Assembly: GCA_019351995.1 (NCBI GenBank)
Contig: JABBOD010000001.1
Span: forward strand, 125,655-189,654
DNA: 64,000 bases
Direction of reading: 5' to 3'
Source: Acidobacteriota bacterium
GTDB taxonomy: Bacteria > Actinomycetota > Actinomycetes > Actinomycetales > Microbacteriaceae
The notes below the pieces were generated by a model that saw nothing but the letters and a program-made list of their open reading frames with translations, was not told the origin of the DNA and ran no database searches. Positions 26,987 through 34,817 of this stretch are shown one piece after another (positions within the stretch are counted from its first letter, which is position 1; every line of letters starts with the position of its first letter). The translations under genes and the position numbers were made by a program.

Positions 26987-28011
26987 CGCGCGAGGCGCTC
27001 CACGGCCGCGCCGAACAACACGGGAGCCGCGTGGGCCAGTGGCACGACCACCCGCCGAGCCGGTGAGTCCGCGACCCGCACCAACGCGCCGGTGAGCTGC
27101 CGGAAGTCGCGGGTCACCTCGCGCCAGGCCGACTCGTAGGCCGCCGTGGCCCCGTGCGCAATGGCATCGACGGCGGCGTGCGCCTGCGCCAACCCGATCC
27201 GGATGCCCTCCCCGGTGAGCGCATCCACGTACCCGGAGGCATCCCCGACCAGCAGCACGCGGCCCCGCGTGCGAGCTCGGGTGCGCTGGCGTAGCGGTCC
27301 CGCCCCGCGCAATTCGCTCATCGGTTCGGCGTCGCGCACGCGAGCGGCGAGCTCGGGAGCGGCGGCGAGCGCCTCCTCGAATCGCACGCCGCGTCGCGCC
27401 AGCAGGGCAAGCCCGACCGTGTCATCGCCATTGGGCGTGACGTAGAGCTCGCCGAGTGGCGTCCAATGCACCTCGATCAGCTCAGACCACGGCTCGACCG
27501 AGTAGTGCCGGCGCAACCCGAAGCGGCGCCGCGCTGCCGGTGTCTGGCGGTGCAGTCCGCTGAGTCTGGCCACGTCGGAATGCAAGCCGTCGGCCGCGAG
27601 CAGCCACCGCGCGCGGATGCCGGCCGCGCTGACCCCGTCGGCATCCTGCTCGACGGCCTCGACGCGATCGGTCACGCGCGTCACACCGAGTGCCTCGGCC
27701 CGCTCGAGGAGCGCGCGGTGCAGGGTCGTGCGCCGCACCCCGAGGCCCGACTCCCGGGCGAAGCGGTGCTGTGCGCTTCGCCGTCCGTCGCGATAGTCGA
27801 CACCGCGCAGGGCGAACCCGCGCGGCTGGACCCCGAGCCGGTCCAGCGCCGCCACCGCGCCGGGCATCAGCCCCTCGCCGCACGCCTTGTCGATGACGCC
27901 CTCACGCGGTTCCACGATCGTCGCCTCGAACCCGGCCAAGCGCGCCTCAATCGCGGCGGCGAGCCCGATCGGCCCGCCTCCCACGACGAGGACGTCGGTG
28001 GCCCACGTCAC
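26983..28011 (-). CDS. FAD-dependent hydroxylase/oxidoreductase of the phenolic-lipid operon (SrsC-like)
   Basis: 342 residues starting at a GTG that overlaps the methyltransferase stop. The FAD-binding motif is DVLVVGGGPIGLAAAIEARLAG with Glu at the end of the second strand, and RVLLVGDASGYVDALTGEGIRIGLAQA is the second FAD site. ARWLLAADGLHSDVARLSGL fits the group A flavin monooxygenase/geranylgeranyl-reductase-like fold. In the S. griseus srsABC operon, SrsC hydroxylates the alkylresorcinol product; gene order here is the same, so I infer a similar tailoring role. A reductase role is the main alternative. Confidence 0.8.
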   Translation of the reverse strand: MTWATDVLVVGGGPIGLAAAIEARLAGFEATIVEPREGVIDKACGEGLMPGAVAALDRLGVQPRGFALRGVDYRDGRRSAQHRFARESGLGVRRTTLHRALLERAEALGVTRVTDRVEAVEQDADGVSAAGIRARWLLAADGLHSDVARLSGLHRQTPAARRRFGLRRHYSVEPWSELIEVHWTPLGELYVTPNGDDTVGLALLARRGVRFEEALAAAPELAARVRDAEPMSELRGAGPLRQRTRARTRGRVLLVGDASGYVDALTGEGIRIGLAQAHAAVDAIAHGATAAYESAWREVTRDFRQLTGALVRVADSPARRVVVPLAHAAPVLFGAAVERLAR

Positions 28012-28571
28012 GTCCGCACCCCTGTCGTGATCTCGGCGGCGCCCGACAGCGCGCGATTCTCGGCCGGGATCCGGAACCCCAGCAACAGGACCGCGTTCAG
28101 CACCGTGAAGGTCAGCGCGGTGATCCAGGCGGTATGCACGAGTGGCAGGGCGACGCCCTCGATCGCCACGATCAGATAGTTCGGATGCCGCAGCCGCTCC
28201 CAGCGATAGAGCCCGCGCCGCACCAAGGCGAGCCCCGGGACGACGATGACGCGCGTGTTCCACTGCCGACCCAGGGACCCGATGACCACGTACCTCCCCA
28301 CCTGACATGCCAACGCGATGACCAGCATCGGCCAGCCGAGCCAGGGCAGAAACGGTCGCCCGAGCAGCCACACCTCGGCGAGCGCGCCCAGCAGCAGACC
28401 GATGTGGAGGGCGAACATCCAGGGCATCTGCCGGCGATTGGTCTCGATCCCGCCGCGCGCGAACGCCCAGTGCGCGTGCCGTGTCGAGAGCACGAGCTCG
28501 AAGATCCGCTCCCCGCCGGTCAGCAGCACGAGGACGGTGAACAGCATCAGGCTGAGCGTCGGCACCGCCAT
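28008..28571 (-). CDS. Isoprenylcysteine carboxyl methyltransferase-family protein (SrsB-like)
   Basis: 187 residues, integral membrane, about five hydrophobic segments. The ICMT/PEMT-like core is GRYVVIGSLGRQWNTRVIVVPGLALVRRGLYRWERLRHPNYLIVAIEG, where the RHPNY motif contributes to S-adenosylmethionine binding. It starts one base inside the polyketide synthase stop (TGATG). In srsABC the homologous SrsB methylates the phenolic lipid; a membrane methyltransferase suits a lipid substrate. Confidence 0.85.
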   Translation of the reverse strand: MAVPTLSLMLFTVLVLLTGGERIFELVLSTRHAHWAFARGGIETNRRQMPWMFALHIGLLLGALAEVWLLGRPFLPWLGWPMLVIALACQVGRYVVIGSLGRQWNTRVIVVPGLALVRRGLYRWERLRHPNYLIVAIEGVALPLVHTAWITALTFTVLNAVLLLGFRIPAENRALSGAAEITTGVRT

Positions 28572-29632
28572 CAGGCGGCCCACCGCAACAGCACGTACTC
28601 GCTGGTCACCCCGGGACCGAGCGCGAACAGCAATCCGTTCGTGCCGATCGGCTGGTGCAGCATGTCGCTGAGCACGTGCAAGACGGACGACGACGAGAGG
28701 TTGCCGACGGCATCCAGTGAGCGCCAGCTGGCCGCCAACTCGGCGTTCTCGAGGTGCAGGCCGTGCTCGAAGGCCTCCAACACCTTCGGACCGCCCGGAT
28801 GCGCGATCCAGGCACCCACGTCATCCGGAACCAGCTCGTGCTCGGCCAGCAGTCCCCGCACATCCGCGTCGATGTTCGCGTCGATCGTGTCGGAGACGGC
28901 GGCGGTGAGCATGATGCGGAACCCGGTGCCCCCGATATCCCAGCCGATGACGCTCTCGCTGTCCGGGTACAGGTTGGCGCGCGTCCCGAGGATCTCGGGG
29001 CCTGGCAGGCCCAGCTCTGCTGCTCGCCGCGCACCCGCCACCACGACCGCGGCGGCGCCATCGCCGAACAGCCCGCTCGCGACGAAATTGGCCGTCGAGT
29101 CGTCGTCGCGCTGCAACGTCAGGGAGCAGAGTTCCACCGAGACCAGCACGGCGATCTCGTCGGGATGCCCGAGCAGGTAGTCGTGGATTCTCGCCAAACC
29201 GGCGGCGCCAGCCACGCACCCGAGGCCGAAGGACGGCATCCGCTTGATGTTCTGGCGCAGCCCGAGCACGGGAACCAGTCGCGCATCGATCGAGGGGGCG
29301 GCCATGCCGGTCACCGAGGTGAAGAGCAGGTAGTCGACCTGATCGGCGTCGAGCCCGCAGGTGGCGAGCGCGGCCGTCACGGCGCGAGCGGCGAGCGCCG
29401 TGCCCTCGCTGATCCACAGGTCGTTCGCCTGCTGGAAGCTGCGCAGATCGCGGTACTCCTCGAGCGGGAGCACCGTATGCCGGTGGCCGATCCCGCTCGC
29501 CTGATGAAACCGCGACATCACCGCTCGCTTGACGCGGTCATCCGTGATGATGTCTGACAGCTCGGCGGTGATCTCCGACTGCGCGTACACGTGCTCCGGC
29601 AGCGCCGGGGCGACCGCCAGGATTCGGGACAT
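28571..29632 (-). CDS. Type III polyketide synthase
   Basis: 353 residues of the chalcone-synthase fold. The catalytic triad is visible: Cys139 in SFGLGCVAGAAGL, His in AWIAHPGGPKVLEAF and Asn in VGNLSSSSVLHVLSD. Extended starter units are likely but not provable from sequence. It starts the PKS-methyltransferase-flavoprotein operon, whose order equals srsABC of S. griseus (alkylresorcinol or alkylpyrone phenolic lipids). The ATG at 29632 has TACGTT 6 nt upstream. Confidence 0.93.
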   Translation of the reverse strand: MSRILAVAPALPEHVYAQSEITAELSDIITDDRVKRAVMSRFHQASGIGHRHTVLPLEEYRDLRSFQQANDLWISEGTALAARAVTAALATCGLDADQVDYLLFTSVTGMAAPSIDARLVPVLGLRQNIKRMPSFGLGCVAGAAGLARIHDYLLGHPDEIAVLVSVELCSLTLQRDDDSTANFVASGLFGDGAAAVVVAGARRAAELGLPGPEILGTRANLYPDSESVIGWDIGGTGFRIMLTAAVSDTIDANIDADVRGLLAEHELVPDDVGAWIAHPGGPKVLEAFEHGLHLENAELAASWRSLDAVGNLSSSSVLHVLSDMLHQPIGTNGLLFALGPGVTSEYVLLRWAA

Positions 29633-29638
29633 CTCCGG

Positions 29639-29644
29639 AACGTA
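29639..29644 (-). promoter_or_regulatory. -10 element of the polyketide operon
   Basis: TACGTT on the minus strand, 6 nt before the polyketide synthase ATG, within the 18-nt gap to prpC. Confidence 0.5.
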
Positions 29645-29650
29645 ACACGC

Positions 29651-30766
29651 TTACGGGAGGTGGCGCTCCTCGGGTCCGACGTACTCAGACAATGGTCGGA
29701 TCAGCGCGTTGCTCGCCACCTGCTCCATGATGTGCGCCGTCCAGCCCGTGACGCGGCTGGCGACGAAGAGCGGGGTGAACATGACGGTGTCGAAGCCGAG
29801 GAGGTTGTATGCCGGACCGCTCGGGTAGTCGAGGTTCGGCTTGATGTTCTTGCGCTCATTCATCGCCTTTTCGAGGGTCTCGTAGAGCGCGAGCATGTCG
29901 TCCGCATTGTGCTCGTCGATGAGCCGTCTCATCGCGGCCTCCATGGTGGGGACGCGGGAATCACCGTTCTTGTACACCCGGTGTCCGAATCCCATGATCT
30001 TGCGCTTCTCGACCAGCGCTGTCTCGAGCCATGCCACCGCGTTGTCGGCCGAGCCGATCTCGTCGAAGACGTGCATCACGGCCTCGTTCGCCCCGCCGTG
30101 CAATGGACCCTTGAGGGCACCGATCGCCGCAACGACCGCCGAATGCAGATCGCTCAGCGTGCTCGTCACGACACGCGCCGTGAAGGTGGAGGCGTTGAAG
30201 GAGTGCTCCGCGTAGAGCACCATCGAGATGCGGAAGACGTCGGCGGCGATGTCGCTCGGCTCCTCGCCGAAGGTCATCCAGAGGAAGTTCCGCGAGTAGT
30301 CGAGATCGTCGCGCGGCTCGATGGGGCCCTGTCCACGGCGGCGGCGCTGGTCGTAGGCGACCATGGCGGGCACCGCGGCGAACAGCCGCACGGCCTTGGC
30401 GAGGTTGGCTTCCCGGCTGGAGTCCTCGGCCTGCGGGTCGCTGGCACCGAGCACGCTGACCGCGGTGCGGACGACATCCATCGGATGCGCCGTGGTCGGC
30501 GTGAGGTCGATGGCGGCTTTCACCTGGGGCGCGAGGGCGCGCCCGGCCCGTTCGACCCTCTCGAAATCGGCCAACTCGGCCTCCGATGGCAGCTCGCCGT
30601 GCCACAGCAGCCAGGCCACCTGTTCGAAGGAGCACTTCTCGGCGAGTTCCTGCACCGGGTAGCCGCGATACAGCAGCGAGTTGGTCGCGGGGTTGACCTT
30701 GGAGACCGCCGTCACATCGACGACGACTCCGGCCAGGCCCTTTTTGATGTCGATGGTGTCCGTCAT
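29651..30766 (-). CDS. prpC: 2-methylcitrate synthase (citrate synthase family)
   Basis: 371 residues, the short form typical of PrpC. Catalytic regions GPLHGGANEAVMHVF, GFGHRVYKNGDSRVP and FTPLFVASRVTGW hold the two His and the Asp. It condenses propionyl-CoA and oxaloacetate to 2-methylcitrate. A good ribosome-binding site (AAGGGAG) precedes the ATG. It is the last gene of the prp operon, behind a strong hairpin, which suggests lower or separate expression from prpDB. Confidence 0.92.
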   Translation of the reverse strand: MTDTIDIKKGLAGVVVDVTAVSKVNPATNSLLYRGYPVQELAEKCSFEQVAWLLWHGELPSEAELADFERVERAGRALAPQVKAAIDLTPTTAHPMDVVRTAVSVLGASDPQAEDSSREANLAKAVRLFAAVPAMVAYDQRRRRGQGPIEPRDDLDYSRNFLWMTFGEEPSDIAADVFRISMVLYAEHSFNASTFTARVVTSTLSDLHSAVVAAIGALKGPLHGGANEAVMHVFDEIGSADNAVAWLETALVEKRKIMGFGHRVYKNGDSRVPTMEAAMRRLIDEHNADDMLALYETLEKAMNERKNIKPNLDYPSGPAYNLLGFDTVMFTPLFVASRVTGWTAHIMEQVASNALIRPLSEYVGPEERHLP

Positions 30767-30855
30767 GCGTGCACTCCCTTGTGTCGTCGGTGGTCACTGC
30801 AGTCCGCGGCCGGCAGCCCGCAGCCCGCGGCTGGCAGCTGGTAGCCCGCGTGGCC

Positions 30856-30911
30856 CACTCCGCAGAATCCGCCAGTTGGCTCACCATCCCACTGGCGGAT
30901 TCTGCGGAGTG
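30856..30911 (-). terminator. Perfect 21-bp hairpin between prpB and prpC
   Basis: Arms 30856-30876 and 30891-30911 are exact complements with a 14-nt loop. The hairpin begins 2 nt after the prpB stop. It could attenuate transcription into prpC or protect the prpDB message 3' end. Confidence 0.6.
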
Positions 30912-30913
30912 AG

Positions 30914-31825
30914 CTAGCTCCCGCGGTTGTTGCTGAGGTCGAAGGTGAAGATGCCGTCGTCGAAGTTCGAGTATCCGGCGTAATCCACCAGTTCGTATAG
31001 TCGTGCGCGAGTCTGCATCTCGCCGACCGTCGACGTCAGCGAACCCTCGGCGATGATCATCTCGAGTCCGCGTTCGGCCGCGCCCATCGCCAGGCGCAGC
31101 AGTGAGACCGGGAAGATCACGATGTTGACGCCGACATCCGCGAGTTGCTGTGTGGTGAACAGCTCGCTCTTGCCGAACTCGGTCATGTTGGCGAGGATCG
31201 GCACGTCGACCGCGGCACGGATCGCCGCGAACTCCTCGAGGCTGCCCATGGCCTCCGGGAAGATCGCGTCGGCTCCGGCATCCACGAGCTTCTTGGCTCG
31301 GTCGATCGCGGCGTCCATGCCCTCAACGCCGCGGATGTCTGTGCGCGCCATGATGAGGAAGTTCGAGTCCCGGCGTCCCGAGACCGCCGCGCGAATGCGC
31401 TTCAGCGCGGTGTTCTCGTCGACGACCTCTTTGCCGTCGAGGTGGCCGCACCGCTTCGGATTGACCTGGTCCTCGATGTGCAATCCGGCGAGCCCGGCAT
31501 CCTCGATCAGCTGCACCGTTCTGGCCACATTCATCGGCTCCCCGAATCCGGTATCGGCATCGACGATCGCCGGCAGGTCGGTGACGCGGGCGATCTGCCC
31601 GGCCCGTTGCGACACCTCCGTCAGTGTGGTGAGGCCGATGTCGGGGAGTCCGAGATCCGCCGCGAGCACGGCACCGGAGACGTAAACCCCCTCGAAGCCC
31701 TTGTCCTGGATGAGCTGAGCGCTCAGCGGATTGAAGGCCCCCGGCATCCTGAGCAGTCGCCCGCTCGCGAGCGCGGCGCGGAAGTTGGCACGCTTCTCGT
31801 GGGCCGGAATGGTGGTTTCCAACAT
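30914..31825 (-). CDS. prpB: 2-methylisocitrate lyase
   Basis: 303 residues. It cleaves 2-methylisocitrate to pyruvate and succinate. The PEP mutase/isocitrate lyase superfamily motifs DADTGFGEPMNVARTV, IEDQVNPKRCGHLDGK (catalytic Cys in KRCGH) and MARTD are present. Its ATG overlaps the prpD stop by one base. Confidence 0.95.
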   Translation of the reverse strand: MLETTIPAHEKRANFRAALASGRLLRMPGAFNPLSAQLIQDKGFEGVYVSGAVLAADLGLPDIGLTTLTEVSQRAGQIARVTDLPAIVDADTGFGEPMNVARTVQLIEDAGLAGLHIEDQVNPKRCGHLDGKEVVDENTALKRIRAAVSGRRDSNFLIMARTDIRGVEGMDAAIDRAKKLVDAGADAIFPEAMGSLEEFAAIRAAVDVPILANMTEFGKSELFTTQQLADVGVNIVIFPVSLLRLAMGAAERGLEMIIAEGSLTSTVGEMQTRARLYELVDYAGYSNFDDGIFTFDLSNNRGS

Positions 31826-33321
31826 CAGAACAGTCCCTTCGGCGGCGTCGGCAGGCCTGGCGCCCAGACGGTGAGGCCACCGAGTTCGGCGGCGGTGAGC
31901 TCGGGCAGGCGCTGCGCGAGCTCGAGGAAGCGCTCGATCTCGTCAGCGGGCAGCACGCCCCCCGCCAGCAGGCGGAACTTCTCAACGTAGTTCTCCCGGA
32001 CGAACGGACGCGCGCCCAGCGGGTGGGCATCGGCGACGGCGATCTCGTCGACGATCGTCGTGCCGTCGCTGAGCCTGATCTCGACGCGGCCGCCGAAGGC
32101 CTTCTCGGCCGGGTCGTTCGAGTGGTACCGACGGGTCCACTCCGGGTCTTGGACCGTCGTGATCTTGTGCCACAGTTCCACCGTGTCCGGCCGGGCCGCG
32201 CGCTCCGGTGCGTAGGAGTCAACATGGTGCCAACGGCCGTCCTGCAAAGCGACCGCGAAGATGTACGGCACCGAGTGGTCGAGGGTCTCGCGGCTGGCTG
32301 TCGGGTCGTACTTCTGGGGGTCGCCAGACCCGGAGCCGATGACGAAGTGGGTGTGGTGACTGGTGGCCAAGACGATCGACTCGATGTTCGCGGGATCCTT
32401 CAGCTCCGGATGCTGCGCGCCGAGCCTGCGCGCCAGGTCGATCCAGGCCTGCGCCTGGTACTCCGCGGAGTGCTCCTTCGTGTAGCTGTCGAGGATCGCG
32501 CGCTTGGCTTCTCCCGCATCGGGCAGCGCCACCACGTAGCGACCCTCTGGCCCGTCGAGCAGCCAGGCGATGACGCCATCCTCACCCTCCCAGATCGGCG
32601 AGGGGCTGGTCTGACCGCGCATCGCCCGGTCGACTGCTTCGATCGCCATCTTGCCCGCGAAGGCGGGTGCGTAGGCCTTCCAGGTCGAGATCTCGCCCTT
32701 GCGCGACTGCCGCGTGGCGGTCGTGGTGTGCAGCGCCTGCCCGATGGCCTGGTAGATCGTCTCGACCGGAAGCCCCAGCAGTGTCCCGATCCCGGCAGCG
32801 GCACTCGGGCCGAGGTGGGCGACGTGATCGATCTTGTGGGCGTGCAGGCTGATCGACTTCGCCAGATCGATCTGGATCTCGTAGCCGGTGGCGATGCCCC
32901 GCACCACCGCCGCGCCATCCATGCCGGTGTGCTGGGCGACCGCGAGAACCGGCGGGATGTTGTCACCCGGGTGCGAGTACTCGGCGGCGAGGAAGGTGTC
33001 GTGGAAGTCGAGCTCGCGCACGGCGACTCCGTTGGCGAAGGCGGCCCACTCCGGGCTCGAGCGCACCATCGAGCCGAACACCGTGGCGCCCGGTTCGGAC
33101 GGGTGGGCCTCGGACTGTCCCCGCGCGGCCACGACCGGCGCTCGACCGAGCGACGCCGTCGCGACCGCGGCGTTGTCGATCACGCGGTTGATGATCATCT
33201 CGGTGACCTCGGGCGTCACCGCGACCGGGTCGGCAGCGACCTCGGCGATCCGCCAGGCCAGCTGCCGTTCGCGGGGCAGGGTCTCGTCGCTGCGGAAGGT
33301 ACGGACGGTGTGGCTGATCAT
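31825..33321 (-). CDS. prpD: 2-methylcitrate dehydratase (MmgE/PrpD family)
   Basis: 498 residues starting at the ATG at 33321, one base after the GntR gene stop. It converts 2-methylcitrate towards methyl-cis-aconitate. [28 protein letters not shown] and [23 protein letters not shown] are characteristic of PrpD, as is [20 protein letters not shown] long upstream extension in frame lacks family similarity and overlaps the regulator gene, so I reject it. Confidence 0.94.
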   Translation of the reverse strand: MISHTVRTFRSDETLPRERQLAWRIAEVAADPVAVTPEVTEMIINRVIDNAAVATASLGRAPVVAARGQSEAHPSEPGATVFGSMVRSSPEWAAFANGVAVRELDFHDTFLAAEYSHPGDNIPPVLAVAQHTGMDGAAVVRGIATGYEIQIDLAKSISLHAHKIDHVAHLGPSAAAGIGTLLGLPVETIYQAIGQALHTTTATRQSRKGEISTWKAYAPAFAGKMAIEAVDRAMRGQTSPSPIWEGEDGVIAWLLDGPEGRYVVALPDAGEAKRAILDSYTKEHSAEYQAQAWIDLARRLGAQHPELKDPANIESIVLATSHHTHFVIGSGSGDPQKYDPTASRETLDHSVPYIFAVALQDGRWHHVDSYAPERAARPDTVELWHKITTVQDPEWTRRYHSNDPAEKAFGGRVEIRLSDGTTIVDEIAVADAHPLGARPFVRENYVEKFRLLAGGVLPADEIERFLELAQRLPELTAAELGGLTVWAPGLPTPPKGLF

Positions 33322-33322
33322 G

Positions 33323-34012
33323 TTAGGCGCCTTCCTGGCCAGGGGTGGTCGGGTCTTCGGTGAGTTGGCCAGCCGCGGCGCGGACACGCAGCGTCGCGGT
33401 GATGGTGGTGAGCGAGCCGCGCAGGTGGACGGCGGTCGCGGATGCGGCGAGTTCGGCATCCCCGTCGCGCACGGCCTCGCAGATCAGGCGATGTTCGGCG
33501 GCGGCTCGCAGCAGACGCTCTGGGTTGTCATGACCGAGGCGGCGGGCCCGGACGAGATGGATACGCACGCTCGCGAGAGCCGCCCGCATCGCCGGGTTGC
33601 CGACCGCGTCATCCATCGCCGCATCGAAGCGGGCCACGACGGCGTAGTACGCGTCGGTTCCGCCGTCGGCGAGCGTGGTGCTCGCGTGGGCGAAGCTCTC
33701 GACCAGTTCGTGGAAAATGGCGGGATCGCGGCGCCGGGCCGCGAGACGCGCGGACTGCAACTCGAGCGCTTCGCGCACCTCGAACTGCTGCGCGATGCTC
33801 TCGGCCGACACGTCGGGGACGACGCCGGTGCGGCCGCGACTGGTATCGACGAGCCCCTCGAGGGCGAGCCGCGCGAGGGCGGACCGCAGGGGGGTCCGTG
33901 AGATGCCCAGCCGCAACGCCAACTCGGTCTCGCTGAGCGCGGTCCCGGGGGCGATCCGCCAGTTCAGGATGTCGTCACGCAGCGACGCGTACGCACGATC
34001 GCTGGCCAGCAC
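33323..34012 (-). CDS. GntR-family (FCD domain) regulator of the prp operon
   Basis: 229 residues. An N-terminal winged helix ([48 protein letters not shown]) is followed by an all-helical FCD ligand domain with [23 protein letters not shown] and [12 protein letters not shown], whose histidines usually bind a metal. It is first in the prpDBC operon, so it probably senses propionate-pathway metabolites. GTG start at 34012 with TAGCAT 6 nt upstream; a GntR-type half-palindrome overlaps its -35 region. Confidence 0.9.
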   Translation of the reverse strand: MLASDRAYASLRDDILNWRIAPGTALSETELALRLGISRTPLRSALARLALEGLVDTSRGRTGVVPDVSAESIAQQFEVREALELQSARLAARRRDPAIFHELVESFAHASTTLADGGTDAYYAVVARFDAAMDDAVGNPAMRAALASVRIHLVRARRLGHDNPERLLRAAAEHRLICEAVRDGDAELAASATAVHLRGSLTTITATLRVRAAAGQLTEDPTTPGQEGA

Positions 34013-34018
34013 ACGGCG

Positions 34019-34024
34019 ATGCTA
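34019..34024 (-). promoter_or_regulatory. -10 element of the GntR-prp operon
   Basis: TAGCAT on the minus strand, 6 nt before the GTG of the regulator. Confidence 0.5.
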
Positions 34025-34040
34025 CGCCCGGACGGCCCTC

Positions 34041-34050
34041 TTGTATACAG
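34041..34050. promoter_or_regulatory. Predicted GntR/FCD operator TTGTATACAG
   Basis: TTGTATACAG fits the FCD-family consensus (TTGTATACAA-like) and overlaps the -35 position of the prp promoter, so autoregulation is likely. A second, inverted partial copy (TTCTGTAT) is at 34091-34098; both share ATACAGAA. Confidence 0.55.
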
Positions 34051-34105
34051 AATGGCCTCCACTCGGCCCGGTGTGTGCTCCTGAGCGAGCTTCTGTATCC
34101 AGTCC

Positions 34106-34579
34106 TCAGCAGTCGCAGCTGATGACGCCGCCCGATGCCGGGCGCGGGCTCGTCAGCTCGTCGACCGTTCGCACCACCGGGCCGTCATCGTCGACGACCG
34201 GGTGCCCTTCGCGCGCCCAGTACTCGAAGCCTCCCATCAGCTCGCGCACCTCGTAGCCCAGTCGGCTGAAGTGGAGCGCCGCCCTCGTCGAGCCGTTGCA
34301 TCCCGGCCCCCAGCAGTAGACGACCACCGGAACGCCTGGCGGGATCTCGGATGCGGCGCGCTCGGCGATCTCCGCCGTTGGCAGGTGGATCGCGCCGACC
34401 GCTCGCCCCTGATGCCACGCCGCGTGCCCGCGGGTGTCGACCAGCACGAACCGTTCGCCGGCGGACTGGGCCGCGGCGACATCCGACGGATCCGTCTCGT
34501 AGCGTAGCTTCGCGGCGAAGTGCTCGATCGCAGCCAACGTCGCGGGACTCGCGATGGGGTCGCTCGTGGTCAATGTCAT
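34106..34579 (-). CDS. Single-domain rhodanese-like sulfurtransferase
   Basis: 157 residues. DTRGHAAWHQGRAVGAIHLP and the active-site loop VVYCWGPGCNGSTRAALHF followed by LMGGFEYWAREGHPV are rhodanese features. The loop has two cysteines (YCWGPGC) and is longer than the usual CxxxxR loop, so it may be a modified sulfur- or peroxide-handling member. N-terminal about 30 residues are helical and outside the fold. The C-terminus ends in CDC, adding two more cysteines. ATG at 34579 has TAGCGT 6 nt upstream. Confidence 0.85.
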   Translation of the reverse strand: MTLTTSDPIASPATLAAIEHFAAKLRYETDPSDVAAAQSAGERFVLVDTRGHAAWHQGRAVGAIHLPTAEIAERAASEIPPGVPVVVYCWGPGCNGSTRAALHFSRLGYEVRELMGGFEYWAREGHPVVDDDGPVVRTVDELTSPRPASGGVISCDC

Positions 34580-34585
34580 GGCTCG

Positions 34586-34591
34586 ACGCTA
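34586..34591 (-). promoter_or_regulatory. -10 element of the rhodanese gene
   Basis: TAGCGT on the minus strand, 6 nt before the rhodanese ATG. Confidence 0.5.
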
Positions 34592-34678
34592 GCCGCGCAT
34601 CCTCCCTGCGCCGAGCTCGCAACCGCCACGCCTCACCAATTCTCTGCCATCTCGCCGGCCCACCCCCTCATCGCGCCT

Positions 34679-34761
34679 CCCAAATCAAGGCTGGCGGACC
34701 GCGGTCGCCCCGGCTCGACGGATGCCACGGTGCGGGTGAGGCCCCTCAGCCTTGATTTGGG
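34679..34761. repeat. 15-bp inverted repeat around a 53-nt GC-rich core
   Basis: CCCAAATCAAGGCTG at 34679-34693 and its exact complement at 34747-34761 flank 53 nt in the rhodanese/MFS intergenic region. The arms are AT-richer than the surroundings. It could extrude as a cruciform or be a small non-coding repeat element. No open frame is inside. Confidence 0.55.
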
Positions 34762-34804
34762 GGCGGGGCGGGGGCAGCGCGAGGAGGCGGGGGCGAGCGA
34801 ACGG

Positions 34805-34810
34805 TAACCT
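34805..34810 (+). promoter_or_regulatory. -10 element of the MFS gene at 34818
   Basis: TAACCT ends 7 nt before the GTG at 34818. Confidence 0.45.
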
Positions 34811-34817
34811 GGGGGCA

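Noticed and set aside
30785..30850. CRISPR-like or tandem repeats before prpC
   Set aside because: Short GC-rich words (CCGCGGCCGGCAGCCCGC-like) repeat irregularly; no constant spacer or repeat length.
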